Positions 27,272 to 39,640 of a DNA stretch of 64,000 nt are shown one piece after another. The stretch is taken from positions 868,001 through 932,000 of the forward strand of contig JAECYW010000007.1 of NCBI GenBank assembly GCA_023014335.1, in the 5' to 3' direction. The DNA is from Galerina marginata. Its lineage: Eukaryota; Basidiomycota; Agaricomycetes; Agaricales; Galerinaceae. The first letter of the stretch is position 1. Each line of letters starts with the position of its first letter. The notes under the pieces were generated by a model. It saw nothing but the letters and a program-made list of their open reading frames with translations, was not told where the DNA came from and did not search any database. Made by a program: the position numbers and the translations under genes.

Positions 27272-27280
27272 TTATCAGAT
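27272..27280 (-). promoter_or_regulatory. ATCWGATAA iron GATA-factor site 1
   Basis: The plus strand reads TTATCAGAT, so the minus strand reads ATCTGATAA, an exact match to the extended site of fungal iron-repressing GATA factors (Urbs1, SreA, Fep1 family). Binding is inferred from sequence and context. Confidence 0.7.
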
Positions 27281-27339
27281 ACGCACCATGATAGCCGTGA
27301 TTGCCCGATTCAGTCCTTGGCGCCTTGTCATCAGGTGCT

Positions 27340-27348
27340 ATCAGATAA
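27340..27348 (+). promoter_or_regulatory. ATCWGATAA iron GATA-factor site 2
   Basis: ATCAGATAA on the plus strand is an exact match to the same consensus, 68 bases from site 1 and in the opposite orientation. Confidence 0.7.
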
Positions 27349-27365
27349 ATTTACCCATCAGTCGG

Positions 27366-27380
27366 TCTAATCTGATTAGA
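27366..27380. promoter_or_regulatory. Palindrome TCTAATC-T-GATTAGA, near-match GATA site
   Basis: A perfect 7+1+7 palindrome, 17 bases after site 2. It contains ATCTGATTA, one base off the iron-GATA consensus, so it may be a third weak site. Confidence 0.5.
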
Positions 27381-27613
27381 TCGAATACTATGGGTCCACC
27401 TTCGGTCGCGAAAAGTTAGAACATGGCGCCAAAGTATCACGGCTTTAGTTTCCATGGAATATCCGGAAAGCATCAGGTTCGCGAATTTCCCCCTTAGGAC
27501 GGCCTAAATTCAAACTATACCCGCGGAGCATAGGTCGAGGGGTGGTATAAGATCGACCATGGACTTCTGGAAGCTCCTCCAAATCGCCTTCCTATTTCTG
27601 GAGCCCCGTCAAT

Positions 27614-29576
27614 ATGTCGCTTCCCTACTACAAGGAAATGATTTTCGACCTGGTCGGCCTTGGCTTCGGCCCAGCGAACATTGCCGTAGCTGGCGCTTTG
27701 ACTGAACAATGGGAAGACCCGGCGGTTCGTCCTGACCCATTCCTCGCGCACTCTGGTCAATACTTACTGACAGGTCTTATCCCGCAGATCTCTGCCCCAT
27801 ATCCCGTAAAAAAGGCTCTTTTCATCGAGAAGCATAAAAGCTTTCGATGGCATCCCGGCATGCTACTTCCCGATGCTAGAATGCAGATAAGGTCAGCGGT
27901 CATTTAAAGTGAAGCGAAAATATAAACTTACGATGAGCTTGCATGTATAGCTTCATGAAAGATTTGGCTACCTTGCGAAATCCAAAGTCGCCGTATACGT
28001 TCTTGTCGTACCTTCACAGCCAAGGTCGTCTTGTGTCCTTCATTAACCGAGCCTCCACTATACCCACTCGGAAAGAATACTCTGACTATCTTTCGTGGGC
28101 GGCTTGTCGGGTTCAGGAAAAAGGGGTGAACGTCTTGTACGGTCATGAGGTTGTAGGGATCAGCAGCGCAACGGACGATACTGTTGCTATCCGTTGTCGA
28201 AACCTCTTGACCGGAGAAGAAGACATCATAAAATCCAGTAAGCATCAACAGTCATTCGAATCGAGGTGTTACTAAAGAAATCATAGGAAATATTATCATT
28301 TCGCCAGGCGGATGTCCTCGGATTCCACCGGTGTTGTCGTCGGTGGTTACGCATCCGCATATCGTCCATAGCTCGTCCTACGCGACGTCGATCTCCAAAA
28401 TACTTGGCACCCTCTCAGGAACTTCAAGAGACCTTCGTCTGGCTGTCATCGGGTCTAGCCAGTCAGCAGCCGAGGTTACGATGGATCTACGCCGGCGCTT
28501 AAGCAACATTCCATCAGTCAGTCGGCATCAGGTCGACATGCTGATACGCAAAGGTGCCTTGAAACCAAGCGACGACTCACCATTTGCAAATGAAATATTT
28601 GACCCAGCCGGTAAGCAGCCTTCGGCTTTCCAAGAACGAACATATTCAAATAATCCGCAATGACTAGCGACGGACACCTGGTATTCTCTGTCAACAAGGC
28701 AACTACGAGACATGAGGCTTGCGGAATACAAACTCACCAATTATGGGGTCGTGAACTCTCGCACATTGGAAGCTGTGCGTACCACCTCTTTTTGAGCGAA
28801 TTTTTTCTTTCTAATAAAGTGTGCAATTTCAGCTCTATGAGACCATTTATGACCAAAGTCTCGATTCAGGAATTGCTCACCGGCTAAGCAATGTCATGGA
28901 TCATTCGGAACCGTTTATCAACGTCAGACCTTATACTTTTATCACATCAGTCAAAATCGAGAACGAAGACACAGCCGGTACCCCATTAGGCCTTCTTCTT
29001 TCTCCAGAAAATATTCCACCGAACAACAAAGGTGTACCACGATTCTCGATAGCCACCCGGAACGTCGTCAGTCTCGAGACCGCAGAGCAGCACTACGACG
29101 CAATCGTCTATGCGACAGGTTATGAACGTTCTTCATGGGTTAATCTCCTGAAAAATTCCGACATAGCCCGTCATTTTGGCCTCAGCTCGCTGTCGAGCGA
29201 CGTCCGGTTGATGCCAGTGTCTGAAAACGTGGAACTGCCACAACCTAGCCCATTCAGCACCATGCGATCTGATTATGGCGCGTCCTCGCCCTCTACAATC
29301 AGTAGCCCCAACAGCAGTCCTCCGACATCGCCAGATATGGGTGGTTTCTCTTCTCAAATGGACAAGAGCCCACGTTGCGAAGAGGTCTACATTTCGCGCA
29401 ATTATCGTCTGATTCCATCTGGCGGGAAGACGAACGGGAAGGAATACGGCCAGTTCACTCCAAGAATCTATTTGCAAGGCGTTGAGGAGAATACACACGG
29501 GTTAAGCGACACGTTGTTGAGCGTAATTGGTGTTCGAGCAGGAGAGGTCATCAGAGATCTGACGTTTGGTGCTTAA
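27614..29576 (+). CDS. L-ornithine N5-monooxygenase (siderophore hydroxylase)
   Basis: The enzyme uses FAD, NADPH and oxygen to make N5-hydroxy-L-ornithine, the first committed step of hydroxamate siderophores. The FAD-binding motif is LVGLGFGPANIAVAG near the N-terminus. Conserved blocks are KSFRWHPGMLLPDARMQ and SYLHSQGRLVSFINR. The NADPH site is LAVIGSSQSAAEV, and DAIVYATGYERSSW is the C-terminal ATGY motif. It ends HGLSDTLLSVIGVRAGEV. Four introns (about 27890, 28240, 28610 and 28775). A Ser/Pro-rich insertion at about 29270-29340 (SSPSTISSPNSSPPTSP) lengthens a loop. About 570 residues. The start MSLPYYKEM is the only one that reads straight into the FAD motif. It shares a promoter with the synthetase. 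Confidence 0.95.
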
Positions 29577-29763
29577 GCTTTTGGGTATGATACCGTATGA
29601 ATAGGACGAATATAGACATTTTCGCACACTGCTATGTCATATGTAGCAGTGAGCAGTCCGTACATTACACCAAATATCAGATTCGTAATTGAAGGGAAAG
29701 TGCGCTATCATAAAGGCTTATAATGAAACAGTAAGAAAGCGGGCGTGAAACGAGCGTCAACAA

Positions 29764-31386
29764 TTAAAAAAGCATCTCTCGAGGTTCTAATTCCGCCCCT
29801 TGAGTCGAGCCGCGCCCAGGAGTAAACGTTACACCCGGTCCAAGGCCATGACCAGCACCAAACCAATCATTGGAAGATGGAGGGTTGACGATTGACTCCA
29901 AGAGATCAGAGTATGAGGATGAGCCCGATGAAGAAGAATACGGATAATCGTCGACCCAAGGATCAACTTCCATCTCGGACGGGATCGATGCCAAAACATT
30001 TTCAGAAGAGCTTGATCGAGAATGAAGGAAAGAAGAAGAGAAATCGAGAGTCGGTAAGATGAAGGATCGAGCAGGATCGATGACGGTGTTGTCCAACCCC
30101 ATGTCAAAGGGTGGACTGAACGTCGTCTGGTCTTCAAGGAGGCTAGTGGACAATGAATCCATATCTGACAGTCCCTCATCCTCTAGCGAGTCCTCTTCCG
30201 GGAAAACCTCCTCAAGAACACACCAGCCGCTTCCACTCTCACCGATCACACCCCTTACTTCGGCCTTGGTCCACCCCATAAACTGGACCTCTAAAACTGT
30301 GCAGACACCTTCTTGATTGTCATCAGTTTCACTCTGTTTGAAGCCGTTCCTTTGATGACCACGTCCTTGGGAATAGGCGAAACATTGAACCCCGCCATGT
30401 GCCCAGACATTTGCCTGGTCCAAACGAGTAAATAATGTTGATACCCGTAGAGTATGCGTTGAATGCGAATCATGAAACGCGCCAATATACGACAAAGGCG
30501 GAAGTAGGCCTGGCTGCTGTCCTAGAGACACTTCCGGGTTGAGAGGCAAAGGAAGTCGCGAGGTTGGAGTTGGAGCAAGAGGAATAAGGAGATAGGTGGT
30601 AACAAGAGGAACTCGTACTGCCGGGAAGTAAAGTTCCATATCTTCCTTAGCAATGTCATTCTCTTGAGATGCACTTGCTTTCTTGGCGTTCGCAGAAGCT
30701 TGGAACTGCTGGCGCTTCTTAGCTGGCTTCATCATCTCTTTAGTCTTTTCAACCTTCTTGACCCCGGTTCGAGCCATAAGGCGCATGCATTCATGCTCCT
30801 TTCGCATTTCAAGATCCCAATCGATTTCGTATAGTGCCCTTCCAGCAACAGGCACGTTCTGAGCCAAGTTTTGGAATATCGGACGGGCAGTGCTGAAGTT
30901 TTTAGCAAAGCCAAGACCCACTTGGGCTACGCCTCCACAACGAGGTGGAATGGGCGGCGCACGGGGCAAAAATGTCTTGGCCTGTCGCTGAAGCGCATTG
31001 TTTCTGAGAGCGTGTCTGGCTGGCAGAGATAGTCCGCTCTGAATTGTGTACCCACGGACGGGATTATGCAAAGAGCGAGCACCAGGTTCGTACAGATAAG
31101 CGGGGATCCTGAAGCCTGGTGCTGTGAGATGAGTGAAGAATCTTTGGAGGAGATTTTTCGAAGCGGAGAAAAGCTTGTGTGGTGGACTGCGAGGACGGAT
31201 TGATTCAAAAACGGGAACGTGGGGAGTTTGAAAGGTGGTTTGAAGTTGACTGGACAGGTGAATAGTTCTGGATTTCTGATTGGTGGTCGTGCTCCCTCCG
31301 GGTCCGTTGTGCCCACCGTGGTGAACGAGGGCATTGGAGCCTTTGCGGGCGGCATTCCGCACCCCCTGTGATGCGTACTGCATCAT
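29764..31386 (-). CDS. Unrecognised 540-residue protein, single exon
   Basis: I do not recognise this protein. It is one uninterrupted reading frame, unusual among its intron-rich neighbours. The first 170 residues are rich in Arg, Ser and Leu with few acids (AARKGSNALVHHGG, KNLLQRFFTHLTAPGFRIPA), which could act as a mitochondrial presequence. A basic helical segment follows (EIDWDLEMRKEHECMRLMAR, then Lys-rich). A more globular middle contains VPLVTTYLLIPLAPTPTSRL, TLRVSTLFTRLDQANVWAHG and VLEVQFMGWTKAEVRGVIGE. The last 130 residues are acidic, Ser-rich and probably disordered. The middle block looks conserved-protein-like. Confidence 0.75.
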   Translation of the reverse strand: MMQYASQGVRNAARKGSNALVHHGGHNGPGGSTTTNQKSRTIHLSSQLQTTFQTPHVPVFESIRPRSPPHKLFSASKNLLQRFFTHLTAPGFRIPAYLYEPGARSLHNPVRGYTIQSGLSLPARHALRNNALQRQAKTFLPRAPPIPPRCGGVAQVGLGFAKNFSTARPIFQNLAQNVPVAGRALYEIDWDLEMRKEHECMRLMARTGVKKVEKTKEMMKPAKKRQQFQASANAKKASASQENDIAKEDMELYFPAVRVPLVTTYLLIPLAPTPTSRLPLPLNPEVSLGQQPGLLPPLSYIGAFHDSHSTHTLRVSTLFTRLDQANVWAHGGVQCFAYSQGRGHQRNGFKQSETDDNQEGVCTVLEVQFMGWTKAEVRGVIGESGSGWCVLEEVFPEEDSLEDEGLSDMDSLSTSLLEDQTTFSPPFDMGLDNTVIDPARSFILPTLDFSSSFLHSRSSSSENVLASIPSEMEVDPWVDDYPYSSSSGSSSYSDLLESIVNPPSSNDWFGAGHGLGPGVTFTPGRGSTQGAELEPREMLF

Positions 31387-31641
31387 GATGGGGCGGTTAG
31401 AGGTTGTTTATAGGGTCGCTCTCTATCGACCTCGAGAATGTGGTTGTAGCCTTTGTCTGTCGAGGTGGTGGTGGTGGTTAGAGAGCAAGGAGTGGTCAAA
31501 TGCCATCGTTGAGCGCTCCGAGACTGTATTCACCGGAAAGACAGGTGCCGATTCATTGCGTCAATGCCTTGCCGTTGGTGGCTGTGCTGCATACATTTCT
31601 TTACGTAATCACATTTACCCTCTTTGTCCATCCTCCCCACC

Positions 31642-32426
31642 ATGCGTATCGAAAAGTGTTATTTCTGCTCAACAAACGTCTACCCTGGGCATGGTGAGCC
31701 CAAAAAGTACCCAGCCTCTGTTTTTGATTGATTTTTTCTGACTCCAGGCACTGCATTTGTGAGGAATGACGCCAAAGTCTTTCGGTTCTGCACATCAAAG
31801 TGAGTTTCCTCTCCCGTGTCCTAAATTTTGGCGACTGAGCTCTTTATAGATGTCATAAAAACTTCAAGTAAGAGCGCACTGCACGTCCCTGTAGATTCCT
31901 ATCGTCATTGTTTCTGTTTAGAATGAAGCGCAATCCTCGAAAAGTGCGATGGACGAAAGCGTTTAGGAAAGCAGCGGGAAAAGAAATGACCATTGTGAGT
32001 CTCTACCTTTTTGCGGTTGGAACGATCGTACGAATCATCTATAGGACTCGACAATCGATTTCGAGAAGCGCAGAAATGTCCCTGTCAGGTACGACAGGGA
32101 GCTGATCCAGACAACAGTCAAAGCAATGAAGAGAGTGGGAGAAATCAAAGCAAGGAGAGAGCGGGTGTTCTTTAAACACAGGTATGTTACTTAAAGGTTT
32201 GAACGCTCCTCATACATCTGATAATGTGTCCAGAATGGCTGCAAGCAGGGAGAAGCAACGGGCACACCGCAAAAAGGCCATGGAAGCTGTCAAATCTTCC
32301 GTGAAACTGCTCGAACCTATATCCACAGAATCCCCAACAGTTAGAGAGAAGATCAAGGTGCCGGTCAAAGCCAAATCTGCTCTTATTCAAGGAGAGGGTC
32401 GTTCGATGGGCATGGTGATCGACTAA
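31642..32426 (+). CDS. RLP24: Ribosome biogenesis protein RLP24 (eL24-like)
   Basis: RLP24 occupies the eL24 site on pre-60S particles, recruits the AAA ATPase Drg1/Afg2 and is released in the cytoplasm. The start [18 protein letters not shown] carries the first Cys pair of the zinc finger (C-x2-C); FRFCTSKCHKNF is the second (C-x3-C). [20 protein letters not shown] is the family signature. A long basic helix ([19 protein letters not shown]) and a Lys/Arg tail set it apart from ribosomal eL24. Four introns. About 170 residues. Confidence 0.94.
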
Positions 32427-32614
32427 GGCATCAACGTGCATCAAACTCTGTACTGATTTTCTTGGGCTTCTTTCACATTGTTCCTTCAAAATTAGGTTTG
32501 ATGTTCATGAATGATATATGGGTACAGGGGCTGCTTGACATGAAATACAATGTGTTATGATGTTACAACTTCCACCTGAACATCGGACCTGGACAATATA
32601 AAGGAAAGGTAATT

Positions 32615-35600
32615 CTATCGAAGCTTGTACTTGGCGTCATTCTCATGGCGGACATTAGGATCCAGTGTGTTGTGAAGGCCCAGCAGTGTCTTACTGACCG
32701 CTTCACTTGCACCGATCATCGGCTTAAGGACTGCAATCGGGACTGCGCGAATAACAGAACGCACAGGACCCTATAAGAAATAATCCCAGTCACCTGTCCG
32801 ATATCTGACTGAAAGACTCTGTCACAACGTACCTCGTTTCCTGACCGGTCGTAAACTTCCATAGGGACAGCAAGGATAGTCTGAGCCGCAGAACTAAAGT
32901 TCCTCTGCAGACTCTTGTAGGCCGATTGGACACCCTCTCTCAGATCCGCAGGTTGCTGTGCATATTTGGACATCAAATCGCCGCTCTCATCATCATCCTC
33001 GTTCTCGAAATTGAGATCGTCTCCAAATGGCACTTGCACAGGCTCTGCTGTTATGGGGGTTTCAAAGCGTCCACCGAACACTCCTTCAGTCTGTTCCAGG
33101 ATAACCTGCGTTCCGGTAGCCAGTTTGGCTCCCATCTTGATGGCCTCGATCGCGGTAGATTTGACGAAGGCAGTCGCGCCTTTCTGCACTCCCCGAACAA
33201 TCCTTCCATCCTTCTTGTATTGTGCTATGGGTAACAATATAAGGTCGGCAACGCCAGAGCCGACATTGACTATGGACCTGATTGGTGCAACCCCTGATAT
33301 GACCTCTACGAGCTGTGTGGCCTTGACATCCGGTGTCCATAGATCATTCAACATTTCGAAGAGTCGAGGCCAACCAGTGACCTGTGAAGGGATCATTAAC
33401 GACAGTGAACAGACATGCATCATAGCCATAAACATACGCCGGCAAGAGTAATGTGACGAAGGGTCATCTCAGCGCCATCGAAGTGGAAGAAGTTCATAAG
33501 TTCGATCGTTCGACCCTCCATGAGAGCTCCATAGTCCACACGACGTGGCTTGTAGTCAAGCTTAAGGTCGATGGGGAATATTTCGGCAAGTTCTGCAAAG
33601 CTGTTAAAAGCTACAAGTACATAGCGCTTAGATGCGACTTACGAATATACGCATCGCCTTCGCTGGATGGTGCTCCACCGTTCGAGGCGTGAGGGTCTCT
33701 GAAACTAAAAAACTTTTTCAGAAAGTCCACAGCGTCTTGATCCACATATAACCTAAGCGGCAGGATCTTGGCCTACTTCGCGTTAGTATTTGTCAGGTTG
33801 GCAAAAGAAAAAGTCACACCCTAAGCCTGGCCTCCTCAGAAGAGTTACCTGGAACAGGACGGACACCGCGCAGCTCAATCCGCACCATGTTAGATTCCGT
33901 TTCTCTAACATTTCCCCGAGAATCTGACCTCAGTTCAGTTAAAAACTTCTTCCATGTTGATGTTTTTATATGGTCCAAAATTTCCAAGTCTTTGACAGTG
34001 ACAAATGTTCGGGAGACCAGGGGGTCGTCCTGCTGATACTGGTCGAATTCTGCAAGCAGTCCTGCAAAACAAAATTCCATGCTGGGCGCCTTCGACCGAG
34101 TCAACCGCTTGCCATGAACACGAATAGATCGCACTCTAGGCTTGGGAGTACTTGTGGGGCGCAGTGACTGCCAAGAGCTCTGGCTAGCTGTCTCGAGGTC
34201 GTCCCTCAGCTCTTCGTCTATGGCCGCAATCAGTGCGGAGGGTTCTCCGAGTACATCATTATCTTGATCTAGGCCAATGTGCACCGAATTAAAGAGAAGA
34301 GCACTTGTATCTTCGATGGCTGGATCTTGAATTTGACCATTCGCAACAAGCTGTCTTATCTTTGCCAGTCTCTTTCGCATCTCCTTTACCTCCTCTTCGA
34401 TCGTTTTCCGTGTTCTGGCCCAGTCATATCCATCGTAGAGGAACAAAGTGAAGTGGCCATCGAGTATTCGGACGCTGAGGTTTGGATTGCCCTCACTAAT
34501 GCAATGAATTGTACATAAGCAAGTCTCGCAATGGAGTGGGAGTGACCACATACTAGGAAATGCCGGGAGATTTATCTGGGGGGGTTATCAAAAAGTAATC
34601 TTCGATAACTTCAAGACCTTGTGGTTCAAAGATCTTGATGGTTTCACCTCCGATCTTCGAAATAACGCTGGGGTCGTCAGTTGCGCCACTGGTATCTATT
34701 TCTTCATGGTCGAATTCATCTAGATCGTCCTCCCGAAGCTCACGCAGACCGGCCGCAATTCCGACGGATTCGTCAAGGTAGTCGAGGTTGGTGGGAAGAT
34801 CATCGTATATCATATCTGGTGCAGCTCCAACTTCAGGTATCTTCTTGAACGCCAAATCCTCTACCGATGCTAAGGAGCGCGACATCAACGTATGGGTATA
34901 AAGGCGAAGAAAAAATACGTACACATCAGCGTGTTTCCTTCTTTTGGCGACTGTTGATTTACAAGGGCGGGTCCTCTTGCAGATGTTTCCGGGGTTCTGC
35001 AATGGACGTTAAATAAACACAGAAGAAAAAATTGACAAGCACCCACCCCTCCCCTGCAGGCTTAAAGAGCCCGCCAAAGTCGTGAATGAAAGCAGTCACA
35101 GCCATCATGGTGTCAGCGCAGAGGTGCAGGCGGAAGATGATCCGAGATATTATAACCTGCTATTAATTTTAGTATAACATTTGAAGCGCAACATCGGGTG
35201 TACAAACCTTCCACAGGGGGTGGGAATTTAGCTGGTTGACTACTTTCATATCCAGATCCGATATTTCAGCCAGAAGCGCATAACCAACTGCCTGCATAAC
35301 GTCAGCTAAATTTCTGACTCGAAGAGACAATGAATTTACCGTCCAAGTTGATAGTCCATGAACAGAGCTCGGCGTGTCAGCTTGGGCCTCTTGATCATGA
35401 GTATGGTCTATAGCTAGTATTGCGAGTGCCGTTGCCAATATGTGAAACGACGAGTCTTGAGAATCGCCTACTACGTCTGTCGAAAAATCAAGTTCTTGTA
35501 TATGAGATACGATAGCACCAGCATTTTCTGGGGCTAATAATCGAATAGAGCCATCCAGGATTTTCACGAATATCCGAGTTCGATCGCTGGGTATCACTGA

Positions 35601-38600
35601 TTCAAAGGTCTGCGGACATCCGTTAGTATGATGGAATATAATGAGACGCGACTAACATACCCCAGGTGGGTTTCTGGCGAATGCAGCAAGGTCAGAAATC
35701 CAGTGCACATCCGGAAAGAAACTGTATGTAAAGCCACACAACGTCAATTTGATTCGGGTTTCTTTGGTATTGAGGCCGGGTATAGTGGATGTTATGAATC
35801 GGAGCTTGACAATCGACTTGGGAGCGACAGACTGGGACATGTTGATAAGGCAAAATGTATCGTCACAAGCATTTAAAGAAAGTTTACCAAAGAATGAGGC
35901 GAGGTTAAGCTCAGGAATCGCTGAGAACGTCCTCGGGGTTCAGTGTTCTCGATGACCAGATCCATAAGGCCAACAGTTAAGATAGTCTGTTGCTTGATGG
36001 AAAAATGAATATTTCCATCCAGGTGAAAAAATAAAACCTCAATTTACTTTGTTGTCAAGATTGAGCTCCACGAGGATGTCAACATCCGAAGCTTTGACAT
36101 CGAATGATCGTGATACCGATTTTTCTGTGTCCGTGCGGGGAACCATGATCTTGATAAATGCTGCATCATCCGTATGAGTGATGTTATATTCGAACGTTGT
36201 TGTTTTTACCTTCGGTGATTGTCAGTTTGACAACAGATGCTGCGCCTTCACTAGTTCCAGTACTCAGAGCACTTCCACTGCCACTCCTGGACCTGGTAAA
36301 GAATCTGCTTCCGATAAGACTGGTATCTCTGCTATCTCCATACCCCTCCTCCGTTTCGTCTGTGGATGTGGCCGAAAGGTGTTCGAGAAGTCGGTTAATA
36401 TCATCTGCCCAATATTGCAAGGCATCAAAACCGGGTTTCGAGACGTCTACATGGACCGCAGGCAAGTCAACACTAAGCGCGAAAACAGATGTGGTTCCTA
36501 ATTTTCTGATATTTGGCCTTAGGACAGAAATGCGAGGTTTCAGAGAAGGAGGATTCGTAATTTCTTCCGCATTTGAACTATACTCGTCATCTGTCAATGG
36601 GCCGATGGACGCGAAGGCAAACGCAGTAGTTGCTCTGACTGTAGAACAAGCTATTACCGCTCTGCTGAATTCGGTTCTAAGAAGGATAGCATCTTCAGAT
36701 AAACCAATGTAATTTGTTGGAGAAACCGGGTCGCTAGCAAATCTTGCTGAAGCTTTAGCCAATTTCGGACCTTTGGCCAAAGAAATATCATGAAGGTCAA
36801 CAATCAGGGTTCCAGATCGGTCCCTGAGTTCAGGGGGTGGACATCTGATAGCTAATCGAACGACAGGGAAGTCGACCGATAAGATTGAATTCCGCCCAAA
36901 CTCAGGAATTGTTGAATTGGGACTACAGCGTTGGGTTGGGTCATCAAAAGTCGGGACCTTAGCTGTCTTTCCTTTCCCTGGAATGTTCCACTTAGAAGTG
37001 TACATGTCCACCGTTTCTTCCGACGAAACAGAGACCCGATCACTGTCGTTGGTCTCCAGAGGCAAGGAGTCTTCAAAGAACGCCAGGAGGCCGCCAGGCC
37101 GCAGAAGGTGTTCTAGGTCGACACGGATGTTAAGAGGAGCTATATGCGTCTCAAGGCTTTCTGTGACTTCCGTTTCACCTTGCTTGCGTTTATTGATGTT
37201 CGCAAACCGCCGACCCACTATTCGAACCGCAGGGTGTGCAACTGCTGTTGGTGTTTCGGTTGCCGAGGGCGTATTCCGAGTATCGGAATTGGGTTTGAAA
37301 CGACTACCGGATTTCGGTGGTTGGCATCGCCACTGGGTCAATTTGGTGCCAAAATTTCTACACATATTATCTGTCCAGTCGATGACGTCGAAGATGGGGA
37401 GATTGGGGTATGGTTGGCTGGCTTGTGGGTGTATATGTGGGCGCGGATATTGTGAGAGAAGGTGCACATCGGTGAGGAGGATAGGAAATGCTGATAGGCC
37501 TGAAGTTCGGTGGGATTCAGGCTCCATCATAAAGGAAAATATTGATAAATCGGCAATGCTGGAGTTGAAATGGTGTACCATCGAGTTTGCGGAAATGGTG
37601 TCACTCTTCAACTGATCTTCAGCATTCGAGATGGTCAAGGAAGCTGATATGGTGTCTAGATAAACTCGAGTATATCCCTGTTCTAGTGAAGGGGGGACCA
37701 GTGGTTTGTCGAGAAAGCCAGCAAGATCAGGCGTTATTGAAATATTATTCGATGAAAGCAAAAGCAAGACAATGCCACAGACATGTGTATTGATTGTCAG
37801 CGAAGGGGGTTGTGAGGTCTCTTTAGAACGAGAATCATCCAGCGGAGCACCACTGGATGGCAACAATGCCTGGCCTAACCTGAGCAAGGATTTTATTTGC
37901 CACGGCCGAATCGCGCAGGCTATTATACCAACTGAGATAGCGACCTGTAAACCGTCTCCGATTTTAGTATCTGGTTCTGTAGAGGTCAAAAAGGGATCGT
38001 CGTCTTCGGACGTCTTGACCTCAGGCGAAGGTGTGATAAGATGCAGCAAGATTGGCTGGCTTCCAAACGACAGTAAAGTCTCCCCAACATCAACTATGGC
38101 ATCAACAAGATATCCCCTTTCCTCGGAATTCTCTGGGAATGAATTGGGCGGAGATACTTGCGAAGGAATACCAGGGCCGTTGTCCTTTACATTATCTTGA
38201 GAAGCGTGCATATAGGCCGAAGAGATTGCACTCTCGTACATGCTACTTGAAGCTGAACCCGTGGAAGATGGTGGTCTTGGTGGAAGTGCCGCAAGTGACT
38301 GAGACATCATGAATTGGGTTGCTTCGTCGATCGACGATTCTGAGGATGCCCGAGAATGTGTTCGGGACGTCGCAACACTAGGGGAATGACTCGGAGGCGA
38401 ATCGATAGTCGTATGAAAGAATGACGGCTTCGCCGTAGGAATGAGGTTATGTGACGATAGAGTTACACCGCTGACGCTTAAAGTACGTTTCTCCCCTTCA
38501 CCAAGGTTGCTTCGTGGTAGTGAGGCAGATGTGCCAGTCTTCCCATCCGTGTGGTACTGAATCTCACTAAGGCATAGATTTAACTGGATATTTTCCGGGT

Positions 38601-39329
38601 GAAGTAAGGTGATCTTAATGTCTTGGGCATCAAACTCGAACCTTGCTAGGAATCGTTCAATAAGGCCAGCAAAAACCGAAATTCCCGCAGGGTCCGTATC
38701 AAACACGTTCGGGCTTTCTTCCTGGGCAATTGAATCACCTAGGCCACCCGGTACAGTTGGAGCTTTTTCGTAACTGGAATGTATGCCACCTTCTTGATGC
38801 AGGGATTGCCAAAGGCTGGCCTCTTCTGCCGGAGATAGTTCTTGATGAATGAAAGTCTCTGCCACCGACGCCACCGATTCTGTTAGGTCAACATCTGGAC
38901 CATCCCGGTGGTCGGCAAAGGGTACAACATGCATAACGAGATGCAAAGATTTCAATGAAAAGCCGAGGGTAGAAGCCAACGGATTAGGCCAAGGAATTCG
39001 AGCCTTGATAGAAGATATAGTTCCAGAATAAAGCGACAATGGCAGACCTTCAAGGTATGTATTGATTGCCTATTTTATGTTCCAGTCGTCAGCATATGAA
39101 TGACTGTGTGCACCGATGGACGTGCCTCGGGATTTAGTTGAAGATCGTTGACTTGGACATAACCCGACCCAATCTGAGAGTCTATCTGGTGGTGATCGAG
39201 TTGTCCCGGCTTGAGCAGATGTCCAAGGGACTTCTTCAGGACGAAGGAGAGAAAACGGCCTTGAATACTGGCGGGTATCGCAAAATTGAAGCTTGGTAGC
39301 CCTGGAATCCAAGAAGAGTACCAGGCCAT
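32615..39329 (-). CDS. ATG2: Autophagy-related protein 2, lipid transfer protein
   Basis: Atg2 is a rod-shaped bridge that moves phospholipids from the ER to the growing phagophore, with Atg9 and Atg18. The N-terminal chorein segment reads MAWYSSWIPGLPSF, SIQGRFLSFVLKKSLGHLL, GSGYVQVNDLQLNPE. The next large exon starts SLYSGTISSIKARIPWPNPL. The long middle is Ser-rich with blocks such as LVMHVVPFAD and VYLDTISASLTIS. The C-terminal region has NDLWTPDVKATQLVEVISGV, PIRSIVNVGSGVADLILLPI and GVQKGATAFVKSTAIEAIK, the conserved ATG2 C-terminal block with its membrane-binding helix. It ends NDAKYKLR. About 13 introns; roughly 2,000 residues. Confidence 0.93.
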
Positions 39330-39640
39330 GGTGTATGACAGATCCAGGAGCACTCAAGATGGAGGAATCTACAGGCCGCAGGCGAATTGCATTGCAACTG
39401 GGTTGTATCAGATGACAGCCGCTATGAGGATGGTAGAGAGAGTGAGACGCAGTTGGACGGCTGTACGCAAGAGGACACTGCTGAGGTAAAAATAGATGCG
39501 CGTCACGCTGAGCACTCATGCCGCAAACCTAACACACTGACCACCGATAGCAACAGATCCTTTATGCGTCCACTCCCTGGATGTTTTGAAACATTGGTTG
39601 TGTCAATTTCCCAGTTTGAATCATCTGGTGACCTGTCTTG
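39330..39640. promoter_or_regulatory. Divergent promoter, ATG2 / RPA32-like gene
   Basis: These 311 bases separate two start codons. Short reading frames across it are not protein-like. I see no ACGCGT box here, in contrast to the promoter of the canonical RPA32 gene. Confidence 0.4.

Larger units (their letters stand above)
26996..27613. promoter_or_regulatory. Shared divergent promoter of the siderophore pair
   Basis: These 618 bases separate the start codons of the peptide synthetase and the ornithine monooxygenase. The region carries two exact ATCWGATAA matches and one palindromic near-match clustered at 27272-27380, almost midway. A TATAA at 27546-27550 lies 64 bases before the monooxygenase ATG. 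The layout suggests joint iron control of both genes. Confidence 0.7.

Noticed and set aside
27559..27700. Upstream ATG (27559) overlapping the ornithine monooxygenase start out of frame
   Set aside because: The TATAA at 27546-27550 would place the transcription start after this ATG, so it is probably not in the mRNA.
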